NCBI GenBank assembly: GCA_910586015.1
Contig: CAJUGJ010000034.1
Span: 1-13,719 of the forward strand
From: an uncultured Lachnospiraceae bacterium
Lineage (GTDB): Bacteria > Bacillota > Clostridia > Lachnospirales > Lachnospiraceae
DNA length: 13,719 nucleotides
Direction of reading: 5' to 3'
Position 1 is the first letter of the stretch, and each line of letters opens with the position of its first letter. Of the stretch, positions 1 to 7,848 are shown in pieces. Position numbers and translations under genes: made by a program. The notes under the pieces are model-generated. The model had not been told where the DNA came from. It searched no databases and saw nothing but the letters and a program-made list of their open reading frames with translations.

Positions 1-55
1 CAATACATTATATAGTTTTTGCTACACCCCATAAGTAACAAAAATACCTTCTCCG

Positions 56-87
56 AAAACGGACAGCCTCCCAAGCTGTCCGTTTTT
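56..87. terminator. Bidirectional intrinsic terminator
   Basis: A perfect 12-bp stem (56-67 with 75-86) encloses a 7-nt loop. It has an A run on the left (56-59) and a T run on the right (83-87), so it can end transcription in both directions. It probably ends a gene lying left of the window and insulates the amylase gene. Confidence 0.85.
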
Positions 88-100
88 ACTTAAATTACTC

Positions 101-129
101 TTGTAATCATTCTCAAAGTATTATAAAAT
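101..129 (+). promoter_or_regulatory. Putative sigma-A promoter for the amylase operon
   Basis: TTGTAA at 101-106 and TAAAAT at 124-129 are separated by 17 nt, an acceptable vegetative promoter pair. It lies between the terminator at 56-87 and the hairpin at 150-183. A transcript would start near 136 and so would carry that hairpin in its leader. TATAAA at 122-127 is an alternative -10 with a 15-nt spacer. The call rests on motif match only. Confidence 0.45.
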
Positions 130-149
130 ATAGTCAGGATCGAAAACAG

Positions 150-183
150 AAAGGAATCAGCGGAATATCGGATTCCTTTTTTT
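150..183 (+). terminator. Terminator-like hairpin in the amylase leader
   Basis: A 9-bp stem pairs 150-158 with 171-179 around a 12-nt loop and runs into seven T (177-183), the form of an intrinsic terminator. It lies downstream of the putative promoter and only 33 nt before the amylase start. It could attenuate the amylase mRNA, or be a second terminator of the upstream gene. No antiterminator partner was identified. Confidence 0.65.
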
Positions 184-204
184 GACCAAATATCATGGAT
201 GAAT

Positions 205-211
205 GGGGAGG
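205..211 (+). promoter_or_regulatory. Ribosome binding site deciding the amylase start
   Basis: GGGGAGG ends 5 nt before the ATG at 217. The in-frame ATG at 199 has no such site and would place this motif inside the coding region, so the start at 217 is preferred. Confidence 0.8.
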
Positions 212-216
212 CCACA

Positions 217-2349
217 ATGGACCTTAACATTATAGAAAGAAATAAAAATATCATGCCAGCTCAAGCCAATAGACGCGAGCTAAATCAAGGAGCCGTTTTT
301 AGTGATGGAACCGATAGATTTCGTATTCCAATGGAACCAGAGCCATTTCAAAAAGTTGCTATTCGAATTAGAACTGCAAAAGATAATGTAGATTCTGTTG
401 AAGTAATTGCAGATGGAGTTTTATTTCCTGCACATAGTATTAAAACAGATGAGTTGTTTGAGTATTATGAAACGGAACTTACTCTGACAGATCAGACATT
501 ACGTTATTATTTTAAACTAAATTGTGGGACAGAGTGTTATTACTACAATAAAGTAGGACTGTCACATGATGAACATCCTGAGTATAATTTTGAAATTATG
601 CCGGGGTATAAGACGCCAGACTGGGCAAAAGGAGCCGTTTTTTATCAGATTTTTGTAGATCGTTTTTATAATGGAGATGCTACAAATGATGTTTTAGATC
701 AAGAATATTCTTATATTGAAGAGGGAACACGTCGGGTAATGGACTGGAATAAGTATCCGGCTTCTATGGGGGTTCGTGAGTTCTATGGTGGAGATCTGTT
801 AGGAATAATGAAAAAGCTAGATTATTTAGAGGGATTGGGAATAGAAGTAATCTATTTAAATCCCGTTTTTGTTTCGCCATCAAATCATAAATATGATATT
901 CAAGATTATGACTATATTGATCCTCATTATGGTGTGATTGTCAAAGATAAAGGAAAATGTCTTCCAGAAGGATTTACACAAAATTCAAGAGCTTCTCGCT
1001 ATATCTGTCGTGTTACTTCCAAAGAAAATTTAGAGGCAAGCAATGAGCTTTTTATTCAATTAGTAGAAGAAATTCATAAACGGGGAATGAAAATCATTTT
1101 AGATGGAGTATTTAATCATTGTGGTTCTTTTAATAAATGGATGGATCGGGAACGTCTATATGAGAATGTACCGGGATACGAAAAGGGAGCATATATTGAT
1201 AAGAACAGTGCTTATAATACTTTTTTTAAGTTTCGGGAAGAAGCTGACGAAAAATGGCCCTATAATGATTCCTATGATGGCTGGTGGGGACATAATACGC
1301 TTCCAAAACTCAATTATGAAGACTCACCAAAGCTTGTAGAATATATTATGGAGATTGCAAGAAAATGGGTTTCACCTCCTTACAATGTAGATGGATGGAG
1401 ATTAGATGTAGCTGCCGATTTAGGACATTCTCCAGAGTACAATCATAAATTTTGGAGAGAATTTAGGAAAAATGTAAGACAGGCAAACCCAGAAGCAATT
1501 ATTTTAGCAGAACATTATGGAGATCCTGTTTCTTGGCTGTCAGGAAAAGAATGGGATTCAGTTATGAATTATGATGCGTTTATGGAACCAATTACTTGGT
1601 TTTTAACTGGAATGGAAAAACACAGTGATGAATATAGAGGAGATATGCTTTGCAATCAAGATGCTTTTTTTGGATCGATGCGACATTATATGACAAGATT
1701 TAATACACAATCTCTATTAGTTTCAATGAATGAATTATCTAACCATGATCATTCCAGATTTTTAACCAGAACAAATCATAGAACAGGTCGAACTGCTTCA
1801 GTTGGGCCAGAAGCTGCAAATCAGAACTTAAATTATGCGATTATGCGAGAAGCCGTAGTAATTCAAATGACTTGGATCGGTGCACCAACCATTTATTATG
1901 GAGATGAAGCAGGAGTTTGCGGCTGGACGGATCCAGATAATCGTAGAACTTATCCGTGGGGACATGAAGATAAAGAATTAATTCGGTTTCATAGAGAAAT
2001 GATTCATATTCATAAAGCATATAATGCGTTAAGAACTGGTTCTATTAAATTTTTATATGGAGCACATGGAGTAATCGGATATGGAAGATTTGATTTTGTA
2101 GATCAATTTATTATTTTGGTTAATAATAATCCCTATGAAGTCAATGTTGAAGTTCCAGCATGGCAGATCGGAATAACCGATCAAGATCCTTTGGTACGTA
2201 TAGCATATACCAATGAAGGAGGATTTGGACTGGATGCAACACTATATTGGACAGAGAAGGGAATTTTATATTTAAAGTTATATTCTTATTCCTCTGTGGT
2301 ATTAAAGAATTTTCCAAAACGACTGCTTTCCATACAACCAATGATATAA
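217..2349 (+). CDS. GH13 alpha-amylase, neopullulanase/cyclomaltodextrinase type
   Basis: This is a cytoplasmic glycoside hydrolase that should cleave alpha-1,4 (and possibly alpha-1,6) bonds in maltodextrins, cyclodextrins or pullulan fragments. The protein is 710 aa from the ATG at 217. Residues about 30-125 form a CBM34-like N-terminal beta domain. The TIM barrel follows with SPSNHKYD near 220-227, region I DGVFNH at 296-301, region II GWRLD with nucleophile Asp397, region III LAEH with acid/base Glu432, and region IV NHD at 509-511 with the transition-state Asp511. A C-terminal beta domain starts near 600. An extra stretch near 240-270 separates the KYD block from region I. There is no signal peptide, so imported oligosaccharides are the likely substrates. 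pth follows after 36 bp, suggesting co-transcription. Family membership is secure, but exact specificity (GH13_20-like) is inferred. Confidence 0.92.
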   Translation: MDLNIIERNKNIMPAQANRRELNQGAVFSDGTDRFRIPMEPEPFQKVAIRIRTAKDNVDSVEVIADGVLFPAHSIKTDELFEYYETELTLTDQTLRYYFKLNCGTECYYYNKVGLSHDEHPEYNFEIMPGYKTPDWAKGAVFYQIFVDRFYNGDATNDVLDQEYSYIEEGTRRVMDWNKYPASMGVREFYGGDLLGIMKKLDYLEGLGIEVIYLNPVFVSPSNHKYDIQDYDYIDPHYGVIVKDKGKCLPEGFTQNSRASRYICRVTSKENLEASNELFIQLVEEIHKRGMKIILDGVFNHCGSFNKWMDRERLYENVPGYEKGAYIDKNSAYNTFFKFREEADEKWPYNDSYDGWWGHNTLPKLNYEDSPKLVEYIMEIARKWVSPPYNVDGWRLDVAADLGHSPEYNHKFWREFRKNVRQANPEAIILAEHYGDPVSWLSGKEWDSVMNYDAFMEPITWFLTGMEKHSDEYRGDMLCNQDAFFGSMRHYMTRFNTQSLLVSMNELSNHDHSRFLTRTNHRTGRTASVGPEAANQNLNYAIMREAVVIQMTWIGAPTIYYGDEAGVCGWTDPDNRRTYPWGHEDKELIRFHREMIHIHKAYNALRTGSIKFLYGAHGVIGYGRFDFVDQFIILVNNNPYEVNVEVPAWQIGITDQDPLVRIAYTNEGGFGLDATLYWTEKGILYLKLYSYSSVVLKNFPKRLLSIQPMI

Positions 2350-2373
2350 AAGAACATGGTTTATGGACAATAT

Positions 2374-2379
2374 GGAGGA
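2374..2379 (+). promoter_or_regulatory. Ribosome binding site deciding the pth start
   Basis: GGAGGA lies 6 nt before the ATG at 2386. The in-frame ATG at 2356 would add ten residues not found in the family and has no comparable site. Confidence 0.85.
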
Positions 2380-2385
2380 ATTAAT

Positions 2386-2961
2386 ATGAGAATTATAGTA
2401 GGTCTTGGAAACCCAGGAAGTACTTATATAGCAACAAGACATAATATTGGTTTTGATACAATTACTCGAATTTCTGATGAGTATGACATTCCTTTAGATT
2501 TTAAAAAGCATAAAGCACTATGTGGTAAAGGAATAATAAAGGGAGAAAAAGTTTTATTAGTACAACCACAGACATTTATGAATTTAAGTGGAGAATGTGT
2601 AAGAGAACTCATAGATTATTATAAAATAACTCCAAATGATCTCATTATTATTTATGACGATATTAGTTTGGAAGTTGGACAGCTTCGCATCCGTCCTATG
2701 GGAAGTGCAGGTGGTCACAATGGAATTAAAAATATTATTGCAAACTTGGGTACACAAGAGTTTCCAAGAATTAAAATTGGTGTAGGGGAAAAACCAAAGG
2801 AATGGGAGTTAAAAGATTATGTTTTGGGGAGATTTTTAAAGGAAGAGGAACCAATCATAAGAGAAACTCTAGATCGTGCATCAAAAGCCTGTACTGTTTT
2901 AATAAAAGAAGGAATTGATGCAGCAATGAATGAATTTAATCGAAAATTGCAAAATAAATAG
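2386..2961 (+). CDS. pth: Peptidyl-tRNA hydrolase
   Basis: This enzyme releases tRNA from peptidyl-tRNAs that drop off the ribosome, by cleaving the ester bond; it is an essential cytoplasmic recycling activity. The protein has 191 aa, the usual length. It begins MRIIVGLGNPG, followed by TRHNIGF with catalytic His19. QTFMN carries the substrate-binding Asn66, YDD carries Asp91 (the counterpart of E. coli Asp93), and GGHNG carries Asn112. The start at 2386 is set by the GGAGGA site and by family length. It sits 36 bp after the amylase gene and 57 bp before mfd. The pth-mfd neighbourhood is conserved in Firmicutes, for example spoVC and mfd in Bacillus subtilis. Identification is secure. Confidence 0.97.
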   Translation: MRIIVGLGNPGSTYIATRHNIGFDTITRISDEYDIPLDFKKHKALCGKGIIKGEKVLLVQPQTFMNLSGECVRELIDYYKITPNDLIIIYDDISLEVGQLRIRPMGSAGGHNGIKNIIANLGTQEFPRIKIGVGEKPKEWELKDYVLGRFLKEEEPIIRETLDRASKACTVLIKEGIDAAMNEFNRKLQNK

Positions 2962-3018
2962 AAATTTCAGAGTTGAACAATCAATGAAATGGCGTGGGAA
3001 AGGGAAGGTAACAGAAAA

Positions 3019-6000
3019 ATGACAATATTTACTAAACCATTTTTGGAGTACAAGGAATTTACGGAAATACAAAAATGTTTAGAAAAAGGAAAAACTCCGA
3101 TACAGATAACAGGATGTATCGATTCTCAAAAATGCCATTTCATGGCCGGGATTGGAGAAGCGTATTCGAATCGGCTGATTGTTACTTATAACGAATTAAA
3201 GGCAAAAGAGATCTATGAGGATCTCAAGCTTTATGATAAAAATGTTTATTTCTATCCAGCAAAAGATATTATATTTTATAGTGCAGATATTCATGGAAAT
3301 GCGATTGTGGCACAAAGACTTAGGATTTTAAAACGACTGATAGATGGCGATCCTATTACAGTAGTAACAACACTAGACGGTGGAATGGATAGACTTTTAC
3401 CACTAGAATTTTTATCAGGTAAAGTAATTCATCTAAAAGAAGGAGATACAATTGATTTAGCAAAACTGGCACAAGATCTTGCCCATTTAGGCTATGAACG
3501 ACAGGGACAAGTAGAAGTTCCCGGAGAATTTGCGGTTCGTGGTGGAATTTTAGATGTTTTTCCACTGACAGAAGATGCTCCAGTTCGAATTGAATTATGG
3601 GATGATGAAATTGATTCTATTCGGAGTTTTGATGCAGCAAATCAACGTTCTATTGAACGAATACAAAAGGTTGCACTTGTTCCAGCTGCGGAATTTGTCT
3701 TAGAGCCAGATACAATAACAGCAGGACTTCGACAGGTAGAGAATGAAAAGAAAAAGTATATTGCTTCATTAAGAAAACAAGCCAAAAATGAAGAAGCACA
3801 CCGTATAGAAGAAATTATAGATGAATTTAAGGAAAATTTGACCTATTTGCAGGGAGCAGTTGGAATTGATAGTTATATTAAATTTTTCTTTCAAGAGACC
3901 GTTTCTTTCTTTGACTACTTTTCTTCTGAGACTACTTTAATTTTTCTCGATGAACCGAGCCGAGTTGCAGAAAAAGGGGACGCGGTTTTTACAGAATTTT
4001 CAGAAAGTATGATAGGAAGAATTGAAAAAGGATATATTCTGCCAAGTCAAATGGATGTGATTTTTGACTATAAAGAATTACTTGCCAATCTCTCTAAAAA
4101 GAATATTTTATATATCAGTACAATGGATCATAAAGCTGGTCAAATGCCTTCTGAAGCAAGTTATAACTTTACTGTAAAATCAATTAATTCCTATAACAAC
4201 AATTTTGAACTGCTTATAAAGGATCTGACAGAGTGGAAGAAAAATGGATATAGAGTAATTTTACTTTCTGCTTCTAGAACAAGAGCACAACGTCTGGCAG
4301 AAGATCTGAGAGAATATGATCTCAATGCAATCTATTCGGAAGATAAGGATAGACAGTTAAAGCCAAGAGAAATTGTTACGATGTCTGGAAGTGTACATCG
4401 AGGTTTTGAGTATCCACTATTAAAATTTGTAATAATATCAGAAAGTGATATTTTTGGAAAAGAAAAAAAGAAACGCAGAAAAAAATCAGCTTATGAGGGA
4501 AAACAGATCCAGAGTTTTCATGATTTAACATTAGGAGATTTTGTGGTACATGAAAACCACGGATTGGGAATTTACCGCGGAATTGAAAAAATTGAGGTAG
4601 ATAAAGTAGTAAAAGACTATATTAAAATTGAATATGCCGGAGGCGGATTTTTATATACTCTAGCTACAGGATTAGATGTCATTCAAAAATATTCCGGTTC
4701 GGATGGAAGAAAACCTAAATTAAATAAATTAAACTCAGTAGAGTGGAAAAATACAAAGGCAAAAGTACGTGGGGCAGTAAGAGATATTGCCAAAGAATTA
4801 GTGGCACTTTATGCTGTAAGACAGGCGAAAGAAGGATTTCAATTTAGTAAAGATACGGTTTGGCAGAGAGAATTTGAAGAAATGTTTCCCTATGATGAAA
4901 CCGAAGATCAGATTCATGCAATCGAAGATACAAAAAGAGATATGGAAAGTAAACGAATCATGGATAGACTAATCTGTGGGGATGTCGGTTATGGAAAGAC
5001 AGAAATTGCGATCCGTGCCGCATTTAAAGCAGTATCAGATAGCAGACAGGTAGTCTTTTTAGTACCAACTACTATTTTGGCACAACAGCATTACAATACC
5101 TTTATCCAACGAATGATGGATTTTCCTGTCAGTATCGATATGCTTTCCAGATTTCGGACACCTACACAACAAAAACATGCTATAGAGAGATTAAAGAAGG
5201 GACAGCTTGACATTTTAATAGGAACTCATCGAGTTTTGTCAAAAGATGTAGTTTTTAAAAACCTTGGTCTTTTAATTATCGATGAAGAGCAACGTTTTGG
5301 TGTAGCACATAAAGAAAAGATCAAACATTTAAAAGAAAATGTCGATGTTTTGACTTTAACTGCAACGCCAATTCCAAGAACACTGCATATGAGTTTAATT
5401 GGAATTCGAGATATGAGTATCTTAGAAGAACCTCCTGTTGATAGGCTTCCAGTACAGACTTTTGTTTTAGAACACAACGATGAAATTATCAGAGAGGCAA
5501 TTCATCGAGAATTAGCAAGAAGTGGTCAAGTCTATTATGTTTATAACCGGGTAAATGGAATTGAAGAAGTGGCGAGTACAGTTTCTAAATTAGTTCCAGA
5601 GGCAAATGTCGCTTTTGCCCACGGACAAATGAGTGAACGACAGTTAGAAAAAATCATGTTTGAATTTATCAATGGAGAAATTGATGTATTGGTTTCTACT
5701 ACGATTATTGAAACAGGTTTAGACATTTCAAATGTAAATACTATTATTATTGATGATGCCGACAGATTAGGACTGGCACAACTTTATCAACTGCGTGGGC
5801 GGGTCGGACGCTCCAATCGAACCTCCTATGCTTTTTTAATGTATAAAAGAGATAAATTATTAAAAGAGGTAGCAGAAAAACGTCTTTCTGCTATTAGAGA
5901 GTTTACAGAACTGGGTTCTGGATTTAAAATATCTATGCGGGATTTAGAAATCAGAGGTGCAGGAAATTTACTTGGCGCACAACAAAGTGGTCATATGGAG

Positions 6001-6561
6001 TCAGTAGGATATGATCTATATTGTAAAATGTTAAATGAAGCAGTGAAACAGATGAAAGGAGAAGAAACAGAAGAAGAAAGTTTTGATACAATTATCGATT
6101 TGGATGTAGATGCTTATATTCCATCCTCCTATATTAAAAATGAAATGCAGAAACTAGACATGTATAAACGTGTTGCAGGGATAGAAACAGAAGAAGAACT
6201 GATGGATATGCAGGAAGAACTAATTGATAGGTTTGGTGATCTGCCTGCTCCAGTAGATAATTTACTGCATATTGCCCTTTTAAAATCAGTTGCAAAAGAA
6301 GCTTATATTATATCTATTGTACAAAAAAAGCTCGAAGCAAAAATTACGATGTATCCCAAAGCAAAACTCGCAGTAGAAAGACTTCCTGAACTTTTAACCA
6401 AATACAGCCATTTAAAAATGACACCGGGAAGTGTCCCATTTTTTACTTATCAGCTTAATCCGGGTATAAAAAATGGTATAAAATTAGCAAGACCAGAAAC
6501 AGAAATTTTATTTACAGAGATTCGGAAACTTCTTGAGGACTTTAGAAGTCTAAGACAGTAA
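3019..6561 (+). CDS. mfd: Transcription-repair coupling factor
   Basis: Mfd is an ATP-driven DNA translocase. It dislodges RNA polymerase stalled at lesions and recruits UvrA for nucleotide excision repair. From the ATG at 3019 the protein has 1180 aa, normal for the family. The UvrB-like N-terminal module includes GEFAVRGGILDVFP at 169-182. The RNA-polymerase-interacting domain spans about 500-570, with VHENHGLGIY. RecG-like helicase domains follow with Walker A GDVGYGKTE (654-662), DEEQ (755-758), TATPIPRT (about 781-788) and QLYQLRGRVGRS (921-932). The C-terminal TRCF domain begins near 1035. An in-frame ATG at 2989 exists, but no Shine-Dalgarno precedes it. The ATG at 3019 has GGGAAGG about 10 nt upstream, a loose fit, so the start is slightly uncertain. 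No intact terminator separates it from its neighbours. Confidence 0.97.
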   Translation: MTIFTKPFLEYKEFTEIQKCLEKGKTPIQITGCIDSQKCHFMAGIGEAYSNRLIVTYNELKAKEIYEDLKLYDKNVYFYPAKDIIFYSADIHGNAIVAQRLRILKRLIDGDPITVVTTLDGGMDRLLPLEFLSGKVIHLKEGDTIDLAKLAQDLAHLGYERQGQVEVPGEFAVRGGILDVFPLTEDAPVRIELWDDEIDSIRSFDAANQRSIERIQKVALVPAAEFVLEPDTITAGLRQVENEKKKYIASLRKQAKNEEAHRIEEIIDEFKENLTYLQGAVGIDSYIKFFFQETVSFFDYFSSETTLIFLDEPSRVAEKGDAVFTEFSESMIGRIEKGYILPSQMDVIFDYKELLANLSKKNILYISTMDHKAGQMPSEASYNFTVKSINSYNNNFELLIKDLTEWKKNGYRVILLSASRTRAQRLAEDLREYDLNAIYSEDKDRQLKPREIVTMSGSVHRGFEYPLLKFVIISESDIFGKEKKKRRKKSAYEGKQIQSFHDLTLGDFVVHENHGLGIYRGIEKIEVDKVVKDYIKIEYAGGGFLYTLATGLDVIQKYSGSDGRKPKLNKLNSVEWKNTKAKVRGAVRDIAKELVALYAVRQAKEGFQFSKDTVWQREFEEMFPYDETEDQIHAIEDTKRDMESKRIMDRLICGDVGYGKTEIAIRAAFKAVSDSRQVVFLVPTTILAQQHYNTFIQRMMDFPVSIDMLSRFRTPTQQKHAIERLKKGQLDILIGTHRVLSKDVVFKNLGLLIIDEEQRFGVAHKEKIKHLKENVDVLTLTATPIPRTLHMSLIGIRDMSILEEPPVDRLPVQTFVLEHNDEIIREAIHRELARSGQVYYVYNRVNGIEEVASTVSKLVPEANVAFAHGQMSERQLEKIMFEFINGEIDVLVSTTIIETGLDISNVNTIIIDDADRLGLAQLYQLRGRVGRSNRTSYAFLMYKRDKLLKEVAEKRLSAIREFTELGSGFKISMRDLEIRGAGNLLGAQQSGHMESVGYDLYCKMLNEAVKQMKGEETEEESFDTIIDLDVDAYIPSSYIKNEMQKLDMYKRVAGIETEEELMDMQEELIDRFGDLPAPVDNLLHIALLKSVAKEAYIISIVQKKLEAKITMYPKAKLAVERLPELLTKYSHLKMTPGSVPFFTYQLNPGIKNGIKLARPETEILFTEIRKLLEDFRSLRQ

Positions 6562-6575
6562 ATTAGTTGCTATCG

Positions 6576-6635
6576 GTTTGTGTCTGCGTGGCATCCACAA
6601 ACTGGATATACACAAAAAGCCACGCAGAAATGTGG
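6576..6635 (+). promoter_or_regulatory. Structured leader between mfd and the SurA-like lipoprotein gene
   Basis: A perfect 10-bp inverted repeat pairs TCTGCGTGGC (6583-6592) with GCCACGCAGA (6619-6628). Inside its 26-nt loop is a 4-bp ATCC/GGAT stem (6593-6596 with 6604-6607). A second, incompatible 7-bp pairing joins GTTTGTG (6576-6582) to CACAAAC (6596-6602). A third pairs CCACA (6595-6599) with TGTGG (6631-6635), the latter being the only Shine-Dalgarno-like bases before the ATG at 6641. There is no T run, so this is not a simple terminator. It is locally richer in G+C than its surroundings. The structure is seen; a regulatory role is inferred. Confidence 0.5.
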
Positions 6636-6640
6636 AAAAG

Positions 6641-7690
6641 ATGAAAAGAAAATGGAAGAAAACCTCGCTTTGTCTGATATTAGTTGTGGTTTTATTCTTC
6701 GGGGGATGTTCTAAGAAAAATGAAGAGAAAGACACTCCTCCTACTTTATTGGAAGAACAGACAAAACCACAAGATATGGTTATTATGACCGTTGGAACTC
6801 AAAAGCTGACCTATGCAGAACTAATGTTATATTTACGTTCCAGAAAGCAGGAAATTGAAGCTTTGTATGGAACGGATATTTGGGATTATCAATTAGATGC
6901 AGAAGGAACAACTTATGAAGCAATGTTAAAAGAGCAAATTTTAAATGATCTCATCTATGTCAAATTAGTCTGTGCACAGGCTGGATTTTTAGGTATTACT
7001 TTAACAGAAGATGAATTGTTAGATATAGATGAATACTCTGCCTCTTTTTTAGCAGAGTTTACAGAGCAGGATATGGAGTATTATGGATTTAGTAAAGAAA
7101 CTGTAAAAGGCATTTATAAAGACAATCTTCTTGCTAATAAGATCTATGAGAGTTTAACTTTAAATGTAGATACAGAAGTATCCGATGAAGAGGCAAGACA
7201 GATGCAGTTTTGGTACATCTTAATTGCAAAATATGGATATGATGAAGAGGGGAATCGTTTAGAATATACAGAGGAACAGTTAGAAGAAGTAAAAAAACGT
7301 GCAACAGATACGTATGAGAGAGCCTTAGAAACAGAAGATTTTTATTCCTTAGCAAGAGAAGTTTCGGATGATAATGATATTGAGATTATTGTAGGTCGTT
7401 TCGAGATGTCGAAAGAACTGGAGGAAGCTACTTTTTCTTTAAAACAAGGAGAACTTTCACAGATGGTAGAAAATGAAAAAGGATATTTTCTTTTTTACTG
7501 TGTATCTGAATTAGAAGAAGAATCAACCAATGCAAAAAAAGAGGAAATTATAAAAGAGCGACAGGAGAAAGTATTTGACGAAAGCTACCGAGCATGGCAG
7601 GATGAAACAGAAGTTAAAATAGACAAGCAGCTTTGGGAAAGAGTGACGTTAAAAGGAAAGGATATTGGATTAAAGGAAATAGAAGAGTAA
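6641..7690 (+). CDS. SurA/PrsA-like lipoprotein with degenerate parvulin domain
   Basis: Likely an extracytoplasmic folding factor for secreted proteins, tethered to the outer face of the membrane. From the ATG at 6641 it has 349 aa. A basic, then hydrophobic, signal ends in the lipobox FFGGC, giving lipidation at Cys23. Residues about 45-180 are helical and SurA_N-like. Residues about 188-290 match the parvulin position: WYILI where parvulins have xHIL, then a helix, SLARE (236-240), VGRFEM, and LKQGELSQMV (267-276), which fits the family LkxGexSxpv motif. The conserved His of the first strand and the His of the terminal FGxHii strand are absent (EKGYFLFY instead), so isomerase activity is doubtful while chaperone activity is possible. 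The reading frame stays open back to a TTG at 6578, but that part is a hairpin leader without a ribosome site. Gene order after pth-mfd supports the family call. Confidence 0.82.
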   Translation: MKRKWKKTSLCLILVVVLFFGGCSKKNEEKDTPPTLLEEQTKPQDMVIMTVGTQKLTYAELMLYLRSRKQEIEALYGTDIWDYQLDAEGTTYEAMLKEQILNDLIYVKLVCAQAGFLGITLTEDELLDIDEYSASFLAEFTEQDMEYYGFSKETVKGIYKDNLLANKIYESLTLNVDTEVSDEEARQMQFWYILIAKYGYDEEGNRLEYTEEQLEEVKKRATDTYERALETEDFYSLAREVSDDNDIEIIVGRFEMSKELEEATFSLKQGELSQMVENEKGYFLFYCVSELEEESTNAKKEEIIKERQEKVFDESYRAWQDETEVKIDKQLWERVTLKGKDIGLKEIEE

Positions 7691-7750
7691 GTTTTATTTA
7701 TCTGAAAACATTACAGAAAATACTAAAAAGTGAGATAATGAAAAGTTTTA

Positions 7751-7779
7751 TTGTTGATTCAATCAAAACATGTTACGAT
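7751..7779 (+). promoter_or_regulatory. Extended -10 promoter for the ABC exporter genes
   Basis: TTGTTG at 7751-7756 and TACGAT at 7774-7779 are 17 nt apart, and a TG at 7771-7772 makes the extended -10 form TGnTACGAT. Transcription would start near 7786 and give a leader of about 63 nt before the ATPase gene. No clear terminator was found between the lipoprotein stop at 7690 and this site, so read-through from upstream remains possible. Confidence 0.55.
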
Positions 7780-7832
7780 TAACGGCGGTAAAAGGGAAAT
7801 ACTTATTGCGAATTTGACCTATGTAGAACTTA

Positions 7833-7840
7833 GAGGGAGA
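7833..7840 (+). promoter_or_regulatory. Ribosome binding site deciding the ABC ATPase start
   Basis: GAGGGAGA precedes the ATG at 7849 by about 8 nt. The in-frame TTG at 7843 would leave only 2-3 nt and is rejected as the start. Confidence 0.75.
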
Positions 7841-7848
7841 GCTTGAAA

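Noticed and set aside
5226..5726. Minus-strand open frames inside mfd
   Set aside because: They overlap the conserved helicase motifs of mfd and show no recognisable protein features or ribosome binding sites.
6576..6628. H-type pseudoknot formed by stems 6576-6582/6596-6602 and 6583-6592/6619-6628
   Set aside because: The first connecting loop would have 0 nt across a 10-bp helix, which is not sterically feasible for the full stems; mutually exclusive folds are more likely.
6578..6640. TTG-initiated 21-codon extension of the SurA-like lipoprotein
   Set aside because: It has no ribosome binding site, would bury the lipoprotein signal behind a charged stretch, and overlaps the inverted repeat, so it is read as leader.
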